7,524 nucleotides of DNA, taken from contig BOAV01000108.1 in NCBI GenBank assembly GCA_026002045.1, positions 1-7,524 on the forward strand, in the 5' to 3' direction. This document shows, piece after piece, positions 1 through 6,128 of this stretch (within the stretch, counting starts at the first letter, position 1; each line of letters begins with the position of its first letter). The DNA comes from Spirochaetia bacterium. GTDB lineage: Bacteria > Spirochaetota > Spirochaetia > Treponematales > Breznakiellaceae. The translations under genes were made by a program, and so were the position numbers. Below the pieces are notes generated by a model that had not been told where the DNA came from, did not search any database, and worked only from the letters and a program-made list of their open reading frames with translations.

Positions 1-79
1 GGCTGGATACGGTTGCGGAGATTTACCTTAACGGCGAGCAGATCGGCGCCCACAGTGATTTTTATCTCAGCGAAATTAT
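1..79 (+). repeat. 79-base exact direct repeat, copy 1 (at window edge, fused to permease)
   Basis: Bases 1-79 match bases 706-784 without a mismatch, at an offset of 705 bases (a multiple of three, so the same reading frame). Identity ends at base 80 (c here, t at 785). The match reaches the window edge, so 79 is a minimum length. Before the junction the translation is GH2 sequence; after it, ABC permease sequence. The junction lies in gaaattat, where an EII/EIIE peptide would fit both proteins, so a short microhomology may have guided the join. Confidence 0.95.
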
Positions 80-398
80 CGAGAGCGGGCGTATAGACGG
101 CTGCAATGAATTCGGCATATTTTTCCGTCTGGTTATGCCCATCATCCGGCCGGCGCTGATTACCATATCCTTGCTGCTTTTTCTTTGGAACTGGAACAGT
201 TATATGACGCCCCTGGTTACCATAAGCAACCAGAAGTTCTTTACCATTCCCCTTTCAATCGCACTGGTAAACAGCGAGTACCGCACCGATTATGCGGCGC
301 GGGTTCTTGCCATGGGCACGGTCCCCATTGTGGTGGTCTTTGCCTTTGGCTCCAAGCATCTCATCCGGGGGCTGGTGGCCGGCAGCGTAAAGGGCTGA
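3..398 (+). CDS. Sugar ABC transporter permease, MalG/UgpE type, C-terminal part (5' end chimeric)
   Basis: This is an inner-membrane permease subunit of a carbohydrate (CUT1-type) ABC importer. The native part starts near base 80. It opens with the cytoplasmic EAA loop that contacts the ATPase (ESGRIDG, then FGIFFRLVMP). Next come a hydrophobic segment with the family-typical FLWNWN (about 150-215), the PLS.AL stretch, a last membrane helix (about 300-345) and the classic C-terminal end GLVAGSVKG. About 105 C-terminal residues are present, where a whole protein of this family has about 270-300. The frame stays open to the window edge, but bases 3-79 encode a peptide identical to part of the downstream GH2 enzyme (LDTVAEIYLNGEQ...), not permease sequence. 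The ATG at 135 lies inside the EAA/membrane region and is not a real start. The gene ends 33 bases before the GH2 start, which suggests one operon. The family call is firm; the transported sugar is unknown, though a mannoside or other GH2 substrate is a reasonable inference. Confidence 0.85.
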   Translation: MDTVAEIYLNGEQIGAHSDFYLSEIIESGRIDGCNEFGIFFRLVMPIIRPALITISLLLFLWNWNSYMTPLVTISNQKFFTIPLSIALVNSEYRTDYAARVLAMGTVPIVVVFAFGSKHLIRGLVAGSVKG

Positions 399-416
399 TA
401 GAGGGAAAATTATCCT

Positions 417-423
417 AAGGGAG
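417..423 (+). promoter_or_regulatory. Ribosome binding site of the GH2 gene (decides the start)
   Basis: AAGGGAG lies 8 bases before the ATG at 432 but only 2 bases before the in-frame ATG at 426. Normal spacing therefore favours 432 as the start. Confidence 0.7.
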
Positions 424-431
424 TAATGCAG

Positions 432-2948
432 ATGAAAGAATCGGTGGTACTGAATTCGGGCTGGGCAATCAAACAGATAGATCCGGCAAAACGGATCGAT
501 CCCGCCGCAGTGGGAAATGAAGGCTGGCTGGAGGCGGCGCAGTTCCCCGCCCAGATCCACGATATTCTGCTGACCCACGGGCTGGTGCCTGAGGAATATC
601 TGGTAGGCTTTTGCGAAGGGGCGATCTGGACCGATAACTTTGACTGGCTGTACCGTGTCAACTTTTCGGCAAAAACCGGGATCCCTGCCCGGCTGATCTT
701 CCGGGGGCTGGATACGGTTGCGGAGATTTACCTTAACGGCGAGCAGATCGGCGCCCACAGTGATTTTTATCTCAGCGAAATTATTGATGTCACCGGCCGC
801 CTGAAGGCGGAAAATACCCTTCTCATCCACTTCCACAATGTAAAGGACATTCTGGCCGCCCAGGAACTTGATCCGGCATGGCAGGGGCAGATGCTGAAGT
901 GCAAACTTATCCGCAAACCGGTCCACGATTTCCCCCCCGATGAAATACACGGCGCCGAATACCAGGGGGCTACCCCCTGGATTTCGCTGCTGGGGGTGTA
1001 CCGGGATGTATTTCTGGAATATCCCGATGAGGCGGAAATAACCCTTTCGGATCTGCGGGCCAATTTGGCGGACTACAAAAAAGGAACCGTTTCTCTGGAA
1101 GCCGAAGGTTCGGGCAGCGCCGCCGGTTTGGAACTGCGGCTGAAAGTCCGGGATGAGAACGGGAAGGAATATGCCGCTGCTGCTCCCTGCGCTGCCGCAG
1201 GGAAGGGCTTTAAGGTTTCCCTCTCCGTTCCCGTGGATAATCCCCTGCTGTGGTGGCCCCGGACCATGGGGCCCCAATCCCTCTACGATGTTGAAGCCGG
1301 TCTTTACCGGAACGGGAAGCAGTGCGACGGCTTTAAGAAACGGGTCGGCTTCCGCAAGGTGGAGAATCCCTCATCCATGGAATTCCTTATCAACGGCAAG
1401 CGGGTAAGGCTTTGGGGCGGCAGCATGGACCCCCTGCAGGGGTATACCCATTGCTGGCAGCCCGACCGGGCCCGCAGGATGTTTACCATGGTCGAGAATG
1501 CCAACATGAATATCCTCCGTATCTGGGCGGAAGGCCACCCCCTGCCGGATAGTTTTTATGAAGAGGCGGATGCCCGGGGCTTCCTGGTTTGGCAGGAATT
1601 TTTTATGGGCCACGGCTCCTTTCCCGCCACGGAGGAATACGGCGCCCTCTGCGTTGCCGAAGCCAGGGAACTGGTGCTGAGGCTGCGGCATCACGCGGGG
1701 CTTCTTATGTGGTGCGGCGGCAACGAATCCATCATGGGCGCGGAACACGACGGCAAACTTATTGCCGGCGACCGGATCCTGCTGGAACTCTTCCCGAAAC
1801 TGCTGAAGGAATTGGACCCCGGCAGATATTACCATCCCAGTTCCCCCTCCGGCGGGGCCTGGGCTAATGATCCCCGTGAAGGGGATTATCATACCTATAA
1901 TTGCGTTATCGAATACCCCTACGGGGATTACCCCAATTTTATGAGCGAATGTATCCGCACGGCGCCGCCGGTGCTGCATAGCCTGCGCAGGTTTGTTAAG
2001 GGGGATCTCTGGCCCGCCGGGTATGACGGGAAATTCCGTTACCAGGATACCTTTCCCTTTCCCCCAAACTGGGCGGATCGGACCCACCATGGGGCGCAGG
2101 GTCACATCAAGACCGGCCCCTATTGGGAATTCTACGACGCCGATACCCCGGAGCAGCTTATCTACCGTTTTGCCGCCGGTTACGGCAAGGACCTCCGGCG
2201 GGAACTGGAACACGTCCGCATGGGAAGCCCCAACGGGGATGTTCCCCAGTCCAAACGATCCAAGGGCTACTGTTCCTGCAAACTGCTGGATACCTGGCCC
2301 AAAATATACTGCGCCGTTATTGACTTCTTCCAGGAAGGATTTATTCCCTATTACACCACCCAGCGGGGCTTGCAGCCCCTGCTGCTCTGCTTTGATAAAA
2401 AGGACAGTATCCGGCTTTGGCTCTGTAATGATTCGGGGGACCGTTTTAAGGGCGCCGTGGAACTCGGTCTCTACCATCTGGGGACTGAAAAATTTATTGC
2501 CCGTGAAAGTTTCCCCGTTGCCATGGGCCAGGGGGAATCGGGCATAGTCCGCGATCTGGCCCGGCTGCGTTTCTTCTTCCCCAAGGATACGGCCCTGACG
2601 GCTCACCTAAAGGATGAAAAGGGTAACATAATCAATACTGCTATTGATTATGTTACCGAGGAACGGCGCCTTAAATTCCCCGATGCGGTTTTGTCCGCAG
2701 AGTTTAAAGACGGGGCGCTCCACATTACCAGCGACCGTTTTGCCCGCTGTGTGGAGATACTGGGCGAAAAGGACGGCAACCCCTTCGGCTGGCTTTTCAG
2801 CGACAATTATTTTGATCTCCTTCCGGGGGTTCCGAAAAAAGTCGCCGTGGTGGACGGCCCTGACCGGGGCAGGATAACTTTGAAACCCCATTATTCCGAG
2901 CGGGTAGTGGAAGTGGCTTATAATAGAGGAGTATGTGTTACGTTGTAA
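432..2948 (+). CDS. Glycoside hydrolase family 2, beta-mannosidase-like (cytoplasmic)
   Basis: This is a retaining exo-glycosidase predicted to remove terminal beta-linked sugars, most likely beta-mannosyl residues, from imported oligosaccharides. At 838 residues it has the usual size for beta-mannosidases. Domains, numbered from ATG 432: an N-terminal jelly-roll (about 1-195, with the typical FPAQIHDILLTHGLVP and DWLYRVNF); an immunoglobulin-like domain (about 200-310, with the NPLLWWPR.MGPQSLY hallmark); a TIM barrel (about 315-610); and C-terminal beta domains. The proposed acid/base is Glu432 in WCGGNE (codon 1725-1727). The proposed nucleophile is Glu506 in FMSECI (codon 1947-1949). There is no signal peptide, so the enzyme is cytoplasmic. 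An in-frame ATG at 426 would add two residues but is too close to the ribosome binding site. Several blocks differ from canonical mannosidases: VWQEFFMGHGSFP instead of VWQDFMFAC.YP, and SECIRTAPP instead of SEFG.QS.P. Exact substrate is therefore uncertain; another GH2 specificity such as exo-beta-glucosaminidase is possible. It is preceded by a sugar permease and followed by a flavoprotein. Confidence 0.88.
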   Translation: MKESVVLNSGWAIKQIDPAKRIDPAAVGNEGWLEAAQFPAQIHDILLTHGLVPEEYLVGFCEGAIWTDNFDWLYRVNFSAKTGIPARLIFRGLDTVAEIYLNGEQIGAHSDFYLSEIIDVTGRLKAENTLLIHFHNVKDILAAQELDPAWQGQMLKCKLIRKPVHDFPPDEIHGAEYQGATPWISLLGVYRDVFLEYPDEAEITLSDLRANLADYKKGTVSLEAEGSGSAAGLELRLKVRDENGKEYAAAAPCAAAGKGFKVSLSVPVDNPLLWWPRTMGPQSLYDVEAGLYRNGKQCDGFKKRVGFRKVENPSSMEFLINGKRVRLWGGSMDPLQGYTHCWQPDRARRMFTMVENANMNILRIWAEGHPLPDSFYEEADARGFLVWQEFFMGHGSFPATEEYGALCVAEARELVLRLRHHAGLLMWCGGNESIMGAEHDGKLIAGDRILLELFPKLLKELDPGRYYHPSSPSGGAWANDPREGDYHTYNCVIEYPYGDYPNFMSECIRTAPPVLHSLRRFVKGDLWPAGYDGKFRYQDTFPFPPNWADRTHHGAQGHIKTGPYWEFYDADTPEQLIYRFAAGYGKDLRRELEHVRMGSPNGDVPQSKRSKGYCSCKLLDTWPKIYCAVIDFFQEGFIPYYTTQRGLQPLLLCFDKKDSIRLWLCNDSGDRFKGAVELGLYHLGTEKFIARESFPVAMGQGESGIVRDLARLRFFFPKDTALTAHLKDEKGNIINTAIDYVTEERRLKFPDAVLSAEFKDGALHITSDRFARCVEILGEKDGNPFGWLFSDNYFDLLPGVPKKVAVVDGPDRGRITLKPHYSERVVEVAYNRGVCVTL
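706..784 (+). repeat. 79-base exact direct repeat, copy 2 (native copy inside the GH2 gene)
   Basis: This copy sits in the N-terminal sugar-binding domain of the GH2 enzyme. It continues seamlessly on both sides in normal family sequence (LIFRGLDTVAEIYLNG... then DVTGRLK), so it is the original copy and the one at 1-79 is displaced. Confidence 0.95.
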
Positions 2949-2951
2949 CAC
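2935..2951. promoter_or_regulatory. Perfect inverted repeat across the GH2 stop codon
   Basis: GTGTTACgttGTAACAC has two 7-base arms and a 3-base centre. The stop TAA (2946-2948) lies in the right arm. As RNA it could form a small hairpin; as DNA it could be a dimeric operator. No T-run follows, so it is not a standard terminator. The symmetry is seen directly; the function is inferred. Confidence 0.4.
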
Positions 2952-2964
2952 TTCCGATTAACGT

Positions 2965-2978
2965 GTCCGCAAGCGGAC
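2965..2978. promoter_or_regulatory. Small GC-rich hairpin before the oxidoreductase gene
   Basis: GTCCGCAAGCGGAC is a perfect palindrome that would fold as 5 G/C-rich pairs around CAAG. It ends five bases before the next gene's ribosome binding site (ATAGGAG, 2984-2990). Possible roles are an mRNA stabiliser or processing hairpin, or an operator. The stem is short, so chance remains possible. Confidence 0.3.
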
Positions 2979-2997
2979 TTATTATAGGAGTATTGCC

Positions 2998-4344
2998 ATG
3001 ACTATCAATCTTCCGCAGCGGACGGCGGCGGTGTATAAAGAAGCGGATGTGCTTGTGGTCGGCGGCGGGCCCGCCGGTATCGGCGCGGCGGTGGCGGCGG
3101 CGAGAAGCGGCAGCAGGGTGATCCTGCTGGAAAAGCGGGGTTTCCTGGGCGGTAACATTACCGCAAGCTATGTGGAAACCTGTAACCACTTCTTCCATAA
3201 CCTTACGTTTAAGGCCAGCGGCATTTATGGCGAACTGGAACAGAGCTACCGCGCGAAATTCGGCAGCAGCGGCGACATACGGCCCAATGCCCAGCACCGC
3301 TTTTCCAGCGAATACCTCAAAATATTCCTCGATACCTTTGTGGCGGACGCGGGGGTTGAGATTTTCCTCCACAGTTTTGTGAACGAAGTGGTGCGGGAAG
3401 GCAATAAAATCACCCATGTGGTTATCCAGGGCAAGCAGGGGCCGGTTGCCATCAAGGCCGCGCAGATCATCGACTGTACCGGCGATGGGGATGTGGCTTT
3501 TGCCGCGGGGGTTCCCTTTGATCAGGGCCGCGACAGGGACCACCGCTGCCAGCCGGGAACGGTCAACTTCCGCATCACCGGGGTGGACGCGGAGTTCATG
3601 CTGAAAGGCGGGGAGGATCACCTCAAGGTGATTGGCAAGCGTTTCCGGGAGGATTACCGGGCAGGTAAAACCGGGCTTTCCTGCAAACGGCAGGACATCC
3701 CCATGGGCCGGATGACCCAGGCGGGGCAGATCAGTTACATCAACTACCCCTGCGCCTACGGCATCGATCCTACCAGCTTTGCCGACCTGACCCGGGGCGA
3801 AACGGAATGCCGCCGGTACATCCTGGAAATGCTGGATTATATGAAGAAAAATTTTGAAGGCTTTGATAAAACCGAACTTGCCTCCATCGCGCCGGAGATC
3901 GGCTTCCGGGACAGCCGCCGTATCCATGGCGACTACCGGCTGACCATTGACGATGTGCTGTCGGGCCGCCATTTTGACGATGAAATCGCCCTGTTCCCCC
4001 AGTTTTACGACATGCTTTCCCCGGACGCCAACATGAACGAGGGCAGCCCCCAGGATGCGGGGTATAACGGCTACATCTGCTCCTACCCCAAAGACGGCCT
4101 CAACTTTGAAATTCCCTACCGCACCTTGCTTCCCCAGGGACTGGACAACCTCCTCGTGGCCGGCCGCTGTATTTCCGCAGACCATGTGGCAGAAAGCGGG
4201 GTCCGGGCCATTTCCGCTTGCATGTATACCGGCCAGGCCGCCGGAACCGCTGCGGGCATCGCCTGCAAGAAGAGCCTGACCCCCCGGACCATCAGTGTAA
4301 AGGAACTGCAGGATGTTCTTCGGACGCAGAATCTGAAGTTATAG
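2998..4344 (+). CDS. FAD-dependent oxidoreductase (FAD_oxidored type)
   Basis: This is a cytoplasmic flavoprotein of 448 residues, within the usual range for this family. An N-terminal Rossmann fold binds the ADP part of FAD: VLVVGGGPAGIG (18-29) contains GxGxxG, and the acidic residue ending the second strand is Glu45 in VILLEK. Further family blocks are IDCTGDGDVA (158-167), the RDSRRI.GDY.LT block (304-316), and the C-terminal FAD-contacting block NLLVAGRCIS followed by ESGVRAISACM.TGQAAGTAA (384-419). No membrane segment or signal peptide is present. The start is supported by ATAGGAG seven bases upstream. The gene follows the GH2 gene after 49 bases and is probably co-transcribed with it. 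The family is often found beside glycoside-degradation genes, but few members have a known substrate. A role in oxidising a sugar or aglycone product is inference only. The family call is firm; the reaction is unknown. Confidence 0.88.
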   Translation: MTINLPQRTAAVYKEADVLVVGGGPAGIGAAVAAARSGSRVILLEKRGFLGGNITASYVETCNHFFHNLTFKASGIYGELEQSYRAKFGSSGDIRPNAQHRFSSEYLKIFLDTFVADAGVEIFLHSFVNEVVREGNKITHVVIQGKQGPVAIKAAQIIDCTGDGDVAFAAGVPFDQGRDRDHRCQPGTVNFRITGVDAEFMLKGGEDHLKVIGKRFREDYRAGKTGLSCKRQDIPMGRMTQAGQISYINYPCAYGIDPTSFADLTRGETECRRYILEMLDYMKKNFEGFDKTELASIAPEIGFRDSRRIHGDYRLTIDDVLSGRHFDDEIALFPQFYDMLSPDANMNEGSPQDAGYNGYICSYPKDGLNFEIPYRTLLPQGLDNLLVAGRCISADHVAESGVRAISACMYTGQAAGTAAGIACKKSLTPRTISVKELQDVLRTQNLKL

Positions 4345-4352
4345 GAGACGGT

Positions 4353-4400
4353 ATGTAATACAATTATTTGGGACGCACCGGCATGAAGGTAAGCCGTATC
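4353..4400 (+). pseudogene. Aldo/keto reductase remnant (N-terminal codons only)
   Basis: The stop of the FAD gene overlaps a good ribosome binding site (AGGAG, 4343-4347), five bases before ATG 4353. The second codon is TAA, and the next 14 codons read YNYLGRTGMKVSRI. This closely resembles the conserved start of aldo/keto reductases (xYxxLGRTGxKVSxxxLG). After 4400 the resemblance is lost: the frame continues RRAARAFSGPQP and stops at 4437. A single C-to-T change (CAA to TAA) would explain the early stop. Almost all of a gene normally about 300 or more codons long is absent. I read this as the deleted and inactivated fourth gene of the operon. It is too short to prove homology by eye, but start signal, frame and motif all agree. 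Confidence 0.68.
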
Positions 4401-4417
4401 CGGCGTGCAGCCAGGGC

Positions 4418-4459
4418 TTTTTCAGGGCCGCAGCCTTGAAAAATTCTTTTTTTATTTTT
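4418..4459 (+). terminator. Probable Rho-independent terminator closing the glycosidase operon
   Basis: TTTTTCAGG (4418-4426) pairs with CCTTGAAAAA (4434-4443) through one bulged T, with a 7-base loop gccgcag. A T-rich tract follows: seven T at 4447-4453, then A, then five T. The stem is mostly A-U with a short G-C top, so strength is moderate, but the position just after the last gene and just before a promoter supports the call. Confidence 0.6.
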
Positions 4460-4463
4460 GTTG

Positions 4464-4492
4464 TTGACAACTCATAATATCAGATATAATAT
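4464..4492 (+). promoter_or_regulatory. Sigma-70-type promoter of the dipeptide ABC operon
   Basis: A perfect -35 box TTGACA (4464-4469) is followed by a perfect TATAAT (4485-4490) at 15 bases, or by TAATAT (4487-4492) at the optimal 17 bases. The surroundings are very AT-rich. Transcription would start near 4498-4500, giving an 85-base leader to the ATG at 4584. It lies directly after the terminator of the previous operon. Confidence 0.75.
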
Positions 4493-4507
4493 ATATGAAG
4501 AATGATT

Positions 4508-4537
4508 CCAATTATTAAAATATTATTTTATAATTGG
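4508..4537. promoter_or_regulatory. AT-rich inverted repeat just downstream of the promoter
   Basis: CCAATTAT (4508-4515) and ATAATTGG (4530-4537) are perfect 8-base arms. After one mismatch three further pairs are possible inside, leaving a 6-base loop. It would sit at about +10 to +40 of the transcript, a good position for a repressor operator or a leader stem-loop. No known regulator motif is recognised. Confidence 0.45.
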
Positions 4538-4545
4538 GACCAAGG

Positions 4546-4559
4546 CCTGCTTAAGCAGG
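4546..4559. promoter_or_regulatory. Perfect 14-base palindrome in the ABC operon leader
   Basis: CCTGCTTAAGCAGG is fully self-complementary. As RNA it gives a 5-pair stem with a TTAA loop, 12 bases before the ribosome binding site GGAGG (4572-4576). As DNA it is a plausible dimer-binding site. Function is inferred. Confidence 0.45.
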
Positions 4560-4583
4560 GAATATCATTTTGGAGGAAATGCG

Positions 4584-6119
4584 ATGAAGAAGGTTTTTGG
4601 TTTTTTGTGTACGTTGTTGCTTATTCAGTCCGTGGGTCTTTGGGCCGGCGGCGGCCAGGCAAAGTCCGATGCTTCAGGGGAGCGTACCTTGACGGTGGCG
4701 GTTGGGGTTGAACCTCAATATTTAACCAACATGGGCGCTCAGAGTTCAGGTGATAACGATCATGTTCTTTTCTATAATATTTATGACACCCTGGTTTACC
4801 GTGACGCCAAGGGCGATATTAAACCCTGGCTGGCGGAAAGCTGGACCATTTCCCCGGACGGCAAACAAATTGCGGTTACCCTTCGCAATGATGTTTACTT
4901 CCACAACGGCGACAAGCTCACCGCAGAGGATATTAAGTTTACCTATGATAACTTAAAGGAAAAACCCCTGGGGATTTCCCTTCTCATCAATTATGATTAT
5001 ACCGAAGTCGTTGATGCCACCCATTTAATCATCCACATGACAAACGCCTTCAAACCGATCATGAGTTCCTTTGCAAGCCGTATCGCCATTGTGCTGAATA
5101 AAGCCTACTATGAAAAAGTCGGTAACGAAGGTTATACCAAGGCTCCCATCGGGACCGGCGCGTATAAATTTGTAAGTTGGGCTTCGGGCCAAATAACAAT
5201 GGAAAGGAATGAAAATTGGTGGGGTGGTAAAGCGCCGTTCCAGAAGGTTGTTATCAAGGTTATCCCCGAGGTTAATACCCAGTCCATTGCACTGGAATCC
5301 GGCGATGTGGATGTGGTTCTTGCCATTCCGATTGAGAACCTTGAAAGAATGAGGAACACAAAGATTTCCTATGAGTATACCGAATCAAATGCCATGAACT
5401 TCCTGCAGTTCAACATGTCCCTGTCCAACTGGGCTACCAACGATCTGAATTTCCGCAAGGCCGTTCAGTATGGTATTGATAAGAACGCCATCAACCAGGC
5501 GGTGTTCTCCGGCAAGGCTTCCCTGATCGATATGTACGGCTCTCCGATGTTTACCGGCAAACCCAAAGCCGGAACCTATGACACCTATTCTTTTGATGCT
5601 GCGAGGGCAAAGCAATACCTTACGCAGTCCAAATACGACGGGCGTCAATTTAATATTGTCTGCCAGGCGGGAACTCCCAACCAAAAAGTGGCGGAAGTCA
5701 TCCAGGGTTCGCTCCACAATATCGGTATCAATGTAAAGGTTACGGCGGTTGATGCGGCCACCTTCTTTGATACGGTCCGTAACACCGGCGACTTTGACGC
5801 CGAAGTTGTTATCAACACCAGTTCCATCATGGATATGGATACCCTGAGCAACTACTTCTTTATCAGCCGCTATGACTTCAAGGACATGGGACACCCCCAC
5901 GGCGCGCGCATGGATGAACTTATCAAACTTGGCCGCCAGCAGCCGGATGACGCTGTCCGTACCGAATACTTCAGGGAATTTTCAAATCTCCTGAATGCGG
6001 ATGTTAACCATGTTTATATCCTGATGGATATTAATACCATTGCCTATCGGAACGACAGGGTTAAGGGCGTAAACGCAAGCGCCTTTAAGTATTACCGGTT
6101 CTCCGAATGGAGCTTTTAA
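4584..6119 (+). CDS. Peptide/nickel-type (family 5) ABC transporter substrate-binding protein
   Basis: This is a periplasmic receptor of 511 residues, the usual size for DppA/OppA proteins. It captures a ligand (dipeptide, oligopeptide or, in some relatives, an oligosaccharide) and hands it to the permeases encoded next. Residues 1-21 form a signal peptide: MKK, a hydrophobic core and a likely cut after GLWA before GGGQ. There is no lipobox cysteine near the cut; the only early Cys (residue 9) lies too close to the N-terminus for a normal lipoprotein signal. The family signature is clear at about 83-123: LAESWTISPDGK, TLRNDVYFHNGDKLTAEDI. Other typical blocks are PIGTGAYKF and NFRKAVQYGIDK. 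The start is supported by GGAGG seven bases upstream. It is the first gene after a strong promoter, nine bases before the DppB-like gene. The family is certain; the ligand cannot be read from sequence alone. Confidence 0.93.
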   Translation: MKKVFGFLCTLLLIQSVGLWAGGGQAKSDASGERTLTVAVGVEPQYLTNMGAQSSGDNDHVLFYNIYDTLVYRDAKGDIKPWLAESWTISPDGKQIAVTLRNDVYFHNGDKLTAEDIKFTYDNLKEKPLGISLLINYDYTEVVDATHLIIHMTNAFKPIMSSFASRIAIVLNKAYYEKVGNEGYTKAPIGTGAYKFVSWASGQITMERNENWWGGKAPFQKVVIKVIPEVNTQSIALESGDVDVVLAIPIENLERMRNTKISYEYTESNAMNFLQFNMSLSNWATNDLNFRKAVQYGIDKNAINQAVFSGKASLIDMYGSPMFTGKPKAGTYDTYSFDAARAKQYLTQSKYDGRQFNIVCQAGTPNQKVAEVIQGSLHNIGINVKVTAVDAATFFDTVRNTGDFDAEVVINTSSIMDMDTLSNYFFISRYDFKDMGHPHGARMDELIKLGRQQPDDAVRTEYFREFSNLLNADVNHVYILMDINTIAYRNDRVKGVNASAFKYYRFSEWSF

Positions 6120-6128
6120 CCGACTAAC

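Noticed and set aside
1..79. Insertion sequence or attachment site as cause of the 79-base repeat
   Set aside because: The repeat is plain coding sequence of the GH2 gene with no transposase, terminal inverted repeats or integrase nearby.
135..398. ATG 135 as the start of a complete 87-residue protein
   Set aside because: The frame is open upstream and the EAA loop of the permease lies before this ATG, so it is an internal methionine of a larger protein.
255..1277. Minus-strand open frame (340 codons) spanning the permease and GH2 genes
   Set aside because: It crosses two real genes in antisense and has no domain-like sequence.
1371..2606. Long open frame on the minus strand (411 codons) opposite the GH2 gene
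   Set aside because: It is a shadow of codon usage in the GH2 gene: no recognisable domain and no start context, and the plus-strand frame is a clear glycosidase.
2938..4185. Long open frame on the minus strand (415 codons) opposite the FAD gene
   Set aside because: It mirrors the flavoprotein codons, shows no family motif, and the plus-strand protein has unmistakable FAD-binding motifs.
4383..4439. Short ORF of 18 codons from ATG 4383 (MKVSRIRRAA...)
   Set aside because: No ribosome binding site; it is better explained as the in-frame tail of the aldo/keto reductase remnant.
4498..4583. Riboswitch in the leader of the ABC operon
   Set aside because: At 85 bases with only two simple dyads, no known riboswitch core is recognisable.
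4502..4711. 69-codon open frame starting in the ABC operon leader
   Set aside because: It overlaps the binding-protein start in another frame, lacks a ribosome binding site and would put a second frame across a clear signal peptide.
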